Shown piece after piece: positions 63,901 to 64,000 of a DNA stretch of 64,000 nucleotides (its first letter is position 1; each line of letters opens with the position of its first letter). Under the pieces are notes generated by a model that saw only the letters and a program-made list of their open reading frames with translations, had not been told where the DNA came from and searched no databases. Made by a program: the position numbers and the translations under genes. Source of the DNA: Gadus chalcogrammus (lineage: Eukaryota; Chordata; Actinopteri; Gadiformes; Gadidae); contig NC_079420.1 in the NCBI RefSeq assembly GCF_026213295.1, forward strand, positions 11,800,151-11,864,150, given 5' to 3'.

Positions 63901-64000
63901 CACTACAACTTCCTGTTCCACAGATGATCCCATGCAGGAAGTATGACTCCAACATCCGGTCCCAAGTGATCCAATACAGGAAGTACCCAGCCCGCAGTAC

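Overview
The window is vertebrate nuclear DNA, almost certainly from a teleost fish. It has multi-exon genes with GT-AG introns, orthologues of SYCP3 and ACTR6, fish-type hAT, Harbinger and TTAA-flanked DNA transposons, a fish tRNA-SINE tail, and introns filled with minisatellites and long (CA)n, (GT)n and (C)n tracts. This tandem-repeat density is reminiscent of cod-like fishes, but that is only an inference. All recognised protein genes are on the minus strand, so transcription runs right to left.

Layout from left to right. (1) 1-12902: N-terminal half of a type II ferlin (otoferlin/FER1L4/FER1L6 group, probably FER1L4), start codon at 12902, continuing past the left edge. One intron holds a hAT element with intact 8-bp target duplications and a second element nested inside it. 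(2) 14377-20400: a RING-H2 E3 ligase gene with a serine-rich N-terminal half and an apparent one-base frame break near 15425. Its likely promoter, with adjacent ETS and CRE motifs, is near 20400. (3) 20491-23001: a decayed Harbinger transposon with transposase and Myb-like remnants. (4) 23383-27627: sycp3, a synaptonemal-complex axis protein. (5) 28631-34166: actr6, a nuclear actin-related protein of the SRCAP/SWR1 H2A.Z machinery, with eleven exons. (6) 34809-39221: a FAM3-family secreted or type II membrane protein gene. (7) 39935-50730: a minisatellite split by three separate insertions: a TTAA-flanked foldback element, a 9.4-kb TIR-bounded composite, and a LINE 3' end. The composite carries a 5.6-kb palindrome whose arms are themselves palindromic, an internally deleted Harbinger, and a 608-bp tandem dimer. 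(8) 50735-51890: a decayed tandem copy of FAM3 5' exons. (9) 52121-54800: a small hAT element and unrecognised DNA. (10) 55809-63332: a modular gene with at least three Myb/SANT-like DNA-binding modules and a C-terminal coiled coil, which probably continues past the right edge. Its introns hold a MADF-bearing transposon and a 1.95-kb TTAA-flanked foldback element.

The host genes are unrelated in function (membrane fusion, ubiquitylation, meiosis, chromatin remodelling, secreted signalling, DNA binding) and show no operon-like relationship. The least ordinary material is the mobile-element architecture at 39.9-50.7 kb, the tandem amplification of splice-donor sequences, and the broken frame in the RING gene. 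Exon edges were read by eye from splice consensus and homology, and most may be off by a few bases.
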